Program-made: the position numbers and the translations under genes
Part shown: positions 60,043 through 64,000 of the stretch, in pieces
Layout of the letters: each line of letters begins with the position of its first letter
How positions within the stretch are numbered: position 1 is the first letter of the stretch
The notes under the pieces: model-generated
Told to the model about the DNA's origin: nothing
Database searches by the model: none
Seen by the model: only the letters and a program-made list of their open reading frames with translations
Assembly (NCBI GenBank): GCA_006386115.1
Contig: VFIW01000076.1
Coordinates: 124,001 to 188,000, forward strand
DNA from: Globisporangium splendens
Taxonomy: Eukaryota; Oomycota; Peronosporomycetes; Pythiales; Pythiaceae
Direction: 5' to 3'
DNA length: 64,000 nt

Positions 60043-62515
60043 ATGAGCAGTAGCCACCTACGCGCTTCAAACGCTGCTTCTGGCAACAGCGTGGCCACGT
60101 GCCGCGTGGTCGTGCACCTGGACCTCGACTGCTTCTACGCGCAGGTCGAGCAGCGCCGCCTCAAGATCCCGGCCGACGAGCCTGTCGCCGTGCAACAATG
60201 GGGAAGTCTGCTCGCCGTCAACTACGTGGCGCGCAAATTTGGCGTCAAGCGAAGTATGCGATGCCAATACGCTATCGTGGCGCAATGTAATGAAGTTGGC
60301 CGCGTACGCTGACATTGTAGTGACCTTTTTGTGCGTCGTGCAGGTGAGCATATCAACGATGCAATGAAGAAATGTCCGTCGATCCATCTGGTGAGCGCTG
60401 CACGCGATTTGTATAATAACACAATGATTCCTCTATCCTTGACACATGGAGGAGAGCTCATTTTGCCGTCTAACGCCGTTGTAATGGCTCTGTTTTGCCG
60501 TTTCTTTACGATAGCCGCATGTGGACACGCTTGGTGAAAATCGGAAACCGGGCAAAGCGTTTGACCGGCAGCACCAGAAGGCGATCCTGCGGCGGTACCG
60601 CATCGCGAGCCGCGAGATCTTTGCCGTGCTGCGGCGACTCGCGCCTTTGTGCGAGAAAGCAGGCGTCGATGAAGCGTTTCTCGACATCACGCAGCTCGCC
60701 AAAGAGCGACTTGCAAAGATGGTATGGCGCCATTTTCCTCAAAGTCTACAGGGTCTGCAGCATTGAATGGGATTTAACTTGTATGTGTTTCTATGACAAT
60801 CAGGATGTGCTGTCGTCGAATTTCTGCAGCGACGATGCTAACAGCGCCACCAAAGTGTTTGGCATCTCCCAGATGGAGGGCATCGGGAAAACCGCCGAGT
60901 GCGACCCGGACACAGCGTTTCCCGTCACAGAAGACGAACGGCTGTTGTGTATCGGCGCGATGATCGCGAACGAGATCCGCCGCACGATCTTCCAGGAGCT
61001 CCAGTACACGTGCTCGACAGGCATCGCGACCAACAAGCTTCTCGCGAAACTAGCGTCACCGCTGAACAAACCAGATGGCCAAACGGTGCGTGAGTTGCTT
61101 CTACAAGCTATGGCAGTTGACTTATGCTTGTGGTACTGAGTTGCACAATCACGATGTGTTCTTGGTGTGTGTTGTAGCTGGTCGCGCCGCGCTTCGTGCC
61201 GTTGTTGATGCAGCATTTCCCATTGCGAAGCGTTCGCGGTCTCGGTGGGAAACTCGGGCACCAGCTTGAGGGCATGATACGCCAACTGGGTCCAACGTCA
61301 CTCCCTGCTCCAAGTGTACGGCATCGACCTGCACAAGCTGGAGGCGAGCCACAAACCAGGCAGGAAGGGGAGGAGACCGCCGAGAAGAAAATGGACATCA
61401 CGGCCCAAGGATTTATCGACCAATTCCGTTCCGAGGACCTGGTCAAGCATCTCGGCCACGATACAGCGGCATTTGTCGTCCGTGTGTGCTCTGGAGACGA
61501 TGGTGACGAGCCTGTGAATGAGAAGAAAGTGGAAGTGAAGGGGTTTAGTTGCGTGAAGCAGTTTGATCAGCGATCTGGAGACGCACTCCTCCGACTGGAC
61601 CAACTTGAATACTGGGTCCGCGTGCTCTGCGAGGAGACCATTTTGCGGTGTGAGGACGAGCGCGTGGAGAACAAACGCTTTCCGATGCAGCTCACGTTCC
61701 ACAGCACGCGCGTCGGAGAAAAGCCGAAGTCGCGCAAGCTCCGCATTGCACAGACCACGACGATCGAGGAGCTGTTCAAAGCGACCATGGTGCAGCTTCG
61801 CCCCAATGCCAACTCCCTGTTCCCATGTGCCGTGATGGCCATGCACGCGAAAGATTTTGTAGTACTCGACTCCACAGCAGTGTCGAGTATCTCCAGCTAC
61901 TTCACAAAGCAGCAGCAGCAACTCTCCACGAATCAAGATGCAGCAGCAACCGAAGGTGGCAAAGGAGAGGACGCGCAAGATCCCTTAGAGCAAGAGTTCA
62001 AACAATTTGCGGCAGCAACGCAGACACGAAATGGGTCGTCGTGTCTCACAGGGAAACGCAAGAAGATTTCTTCGTTTTTCCAGACCCCAACGAATGGCGC
62101 TGAGGCTCCAAACGATACATCTACCGCAGTCGAGCCGTCTACTGCGTCTGCATCCAACACAGATCAAGATCGTGGTTTCCAAGCTCATGAGCACCACCAA
62201 ATAGTACCATCGCCATCACGCAAGTCTCTGACGACAGTGGACACAGAAGTTGAGGAAGTTGGCGAGGAGGAGGATACGTTTGCGCAATTCCGAAGTACGA
62301 TAGGGAGTGACGGGAAGCAACGACCGACCTTTTACTGTGATCGATGTCTTCGGACAATCGCGGAATCGCGCGCCGAGCATCAAGATTTTCACTTTGCATT
62401 GGGTCTAAGCCGATCAGAGAGAAGCCAAATGACGATGGGACCGCCACCAACATCAGCACCAGCGGCGAAAAAAATGCGAAAGTCTGGACCACTGGATGCG
62501 TTTCTAAAGCGATAA
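60043..62515 (+). CDS. DNA polymerase eta-like Y-family translesion polymerase
   Basis: Five exons: 60043-60253, 60344-60390, 60515-60721, 60804-61085, 61178-62515, phased, 694 residues. Seen: catalytic VVHLDLDCFYAQVE (Asp27, Asp29), LAVNYVARKFGVKRS, CPSIHLVPHVDTLGENR, AGVDEAFLDIT (the other acidic pair), CSTGIATNKLLAKLAS and VRGLGGKLG. A little-finger-like domain follows (SCVKQFDQRSGDALLRLDQL). The tail has two PCNA-binding-like ends (KKISSFFQTP, GPLDAFLKR) and a ubiquitin-binding-type zinc finger: CDRC with EHQDFH. Function: bypass of UV photoproducts and other lesions at stalled forks. The segment about 61290-61380, between the GLGGKLG helix and the little finger, is poorly conserved; a missed short intron or frame problem there is possible. 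Confidence 0.9.
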
Positions 62516-62846
62516 ATACACTGGGCATATCTGGCAAATATCTCGTCCGTGCTCAATTTGCAGTGGCGTGGGTGGCGAATACTGTTCATGAAATAGGACC
62601 GAGGCAAGCGCGCTTCCTGGGTACCAGCGTCGAGCGTGCAAGGCGGTGAGTTGTTCTGCGCCTTGCTTTGTGACTTTGATTACGAAGATGAAGAGAAATG
62701 GAACAGAAGAGTGACGCCAACGAATGCATCATATCGAGTTAGACACGTGGGGAACGCAGGAAATGTAGATGGCAATCATGGAAGTGGGGAAGAAATGCAG
62801 AGAAAAATGGTCCGACAGACGGCGATGCGGTCGTTCGGCGGTATGC

Positions 62847-64000
62847 TCAAACGGCTCGAAGGTTGCGCGAGGAAAAGTCAACAATGGTATCCAAGGTCGA
62901 CTCATTGCTATCCGGGTCGTTAAAGTCATCGATAACCAAACCTTCGCCATCGCTCTCGTCCCCAATCACAGTTGGCGCTGGTGAGATTGCAGCTGGTGAA
63001 GTTGGCGCTGACGTAGTTGGCGAGGTTGGTGCTGGCGTGGTTGGCTCCGGAGTTGGAGATCCGTCCATCTGGGGCGTTGGCGCAGGTGTCGCGGGGGTTT
63101 CCGATGCCAGCGTGATGGTGTCGTCGCAAGGGGTTGGCGTGGGCGTCTCCATCACGACTGGGACCACTGTCGCCAGTGGGAAATCGCATGGTTCCTCCGT
63201 TGCGCCTGGAGCAGTGGCCGACGGCGTTGCGGTTGTAGAAGCTGGAGCAGGCGTTGACGCTGGAGCAGGAGAATAGCTTGCCAGTGGGAGTGCACATGGG
63301 TCTTCTGTCGCTTCGTATGCCGCCTCGAAGCCAAAATAAGCGTCCTCATGCACTGCACCGGCTTCCGACTGGGACGGCTTTCCTGGAGTCGCGTTTCCGT
63401 TGCCAGGTTTTGCCGTTGTCGGAGCTGGCGAGGATACCAGTGGGAAGTCGCACGGCTCCTCCGTTGGCGCAGCAGTGCTGTCTGATGTCACGGGCTTCGC
63501 AGTTGTTGGAGCAGGAGTTGAAGGCTTTCCACTCTCCAGCACAAGAGCGGCTTCTGGCGAATGAGATGGCGTCGTAGTTGTTGGAGCGGGAGTGGGTCTT
63601 GGTGTTGCGTTTCCAGGGAACGGCTGCTCCGTCGTTGGCGCTGGAGTGTTGTTTGGTGTCACGGGCTTCACGGTTGTTGGAGCAGGCGTGGATGGCTTCG
63701 CCGTCGATAGTGTGGGTGCAGGATAGTTGTACGGTAGCGTAACACACGGTGCGGGGGTTGCTTCTGGTGCCTTTGCTTCCTCAGTGTCTTGAGACGGTGT
63801 TGGCGCTAGCGTTGGTGCTGGCGTTGACATTGGTGCTTGGGTTAGTGCTGGTGTTGGTGCAGGAGTTGGTGCCTGAGTTGGTGCTGGCGTTGGTGCTTGG
63901 GTTGGTCCAGGCGTCGGTGCAGGAGTTGTCGTTGGCGTCTGTGCAGGCGTTGGCTCTTGCGTCGGTGCTGGGGTTGGAGCCGGAGTAGGTGCAGAAATCT
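62847..64000 (-). CDS. Thr/Pro-rich mucin-like secreted or cell-wall protein, 5' end outside window
   Basis: Minus-strand frame open from the window edge to TGA at 62847-62849, at least 384 residues. The upstream part is pure APTPAPTQ-type repeats (coding from 64000 to about 63800). The rest alternates PAPTTAKP/TPAPTT blocks with four short cysteine modules: CVTLPYNYP, CDFPLVSSP, CALPLASYS and CDFPLATVV, three of them with an EEPC or EDPC start. The tail is acidic (DESDGEGLVIDDFNDPDS) and ends NLRAV. Oomycete and algal walls contain such O-glycosylated Thr/Pro proteins. An N-terminal folded domain (for example elicitin or carbohydrate-binding) could lie beyond 64000, but none is visible. Role inferred as wall or surface protein. 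Confidence 0.8.
   Translation of the reverse strand, partial: ISAPTPAPTPAPTQEPTPAQTPTTTPAPTPGPTQAPTPAPTQAPTPAPTPALTQAPMSTPAPTLAPTPSQDTEEAKAPEATPAPCVTLPYNYPAPTLSTAKPSTPAPTTVKPVTPNNTPAPTTEQPFPGNATPRPTPAPTTTTPSHSPEAALVLESGKPSTPAPTTAKPVTSDSTAAPTEEPCDFPLVSSPAPTTAKPGNGNATPGKPSQSEAGAVHEDAYFGFEAAYEATEDPCALPLASYSPAPASTPAPASTTATPSATAPGATEEPCDFPLATVVPVVMETPTPTPCDDTITLASETPATPAPTPQMDGSPTPEPTTPAPTSPTTSAPTSPAAISPAPTVIGDESDGEGLVIDDFNDPDSNESTLDTIVDFSSRNLRAV

Overview
This is 64 kb of eukaryotic nuclear DNA. Coding regions are GC-rich. Introns are few and short (about 38-133 nt in my models), with GTRNGT-like donors and YAG acceptors. The gene content is an Eps15-like EH protein, calmodulin, roadblock, CDC50, NPC1, DNA polymerase eta, a family of long-chain acyl-CoA synthetases and a secreted Thr/Pro-rich mucin-like protein. 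Compact spacing, both coding strands and these families fit an oomycete (Pythium/Phytophthora-like). That assignment is an inference from style and content, not from a database match. No rRNA, tRNA, CRISPR, intact transposon or bacterial operon was recognised.

Layout. 1-4 kb: a CDC50/LEM3 flippase subunit (its 3' end lies beyond the window) and two tandem HIG1-domain genes, all on the minus strand. 4.8-8.7 kb: a seven-exon FUSC/ALMT-like membrane transporter fused to a C-terminal EF-hand pair. 9.6-34.5 kb: five long-chain acyl-CoA synthetase paralogues (LACS-A plus, B plus, C minus, D minus, E minus). Interspersed among them are a metallophosphoesterase/5'-nucleotidase, an EH-domain endocytic adaptor, two small unknown genes with head-to-head overlap, a monoacylglycerol-lipase-like hydrolase and a double cyclic-nucleotide-binding protein with a zinc knuckle. 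35.7-46 kb: a basic protein with a degenerate helicase-like core, an unknown membrane protein, calmodulin, a roadblock/LC7 protein and a long coiled-coil EF-hand gene whose frame carries an in-frame TAG. 46.8-58.2 kb: a 1,181-residue protein with a TULIP-like middle and four PDZ-like domains, a PAF-acetylhydrolase-like enzyme and an NPC1-type sterol transporter. 60-62.5 kb: DNA polymerase eta. 62.8-64 kb: the Thr/Pro-rich protein, truncated by the window edge.

Theme. Lipid handling is over-represented: fatty-acid activation (five LACS), acylglycerol and PAF hydrolysis, sterol export (NPC1), a flippase subunit, and a possible lipid-transfer/PDZ scaffold. The LACS copies share near-identical tracts of about 0.2-0.5 kb in different pairings and orientations, which looks like ongoing gene conversion. 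Ca2+ signalling also recurs: calmodulin, an EF-hand-fused transporter and an EF-hand coiled-coil protein. I found nothing I would call a wholly new system. The most unusual items are the mosaic LACS array, the transporter/EF-hand fusion, the TULIP-like/PDZ protein, the in-frame TAG gene and a perfect 28-bp hairpin near 58.9 kb. Start codons and splice sites were worked out by hand from frame and consensus, so exon limits are models.
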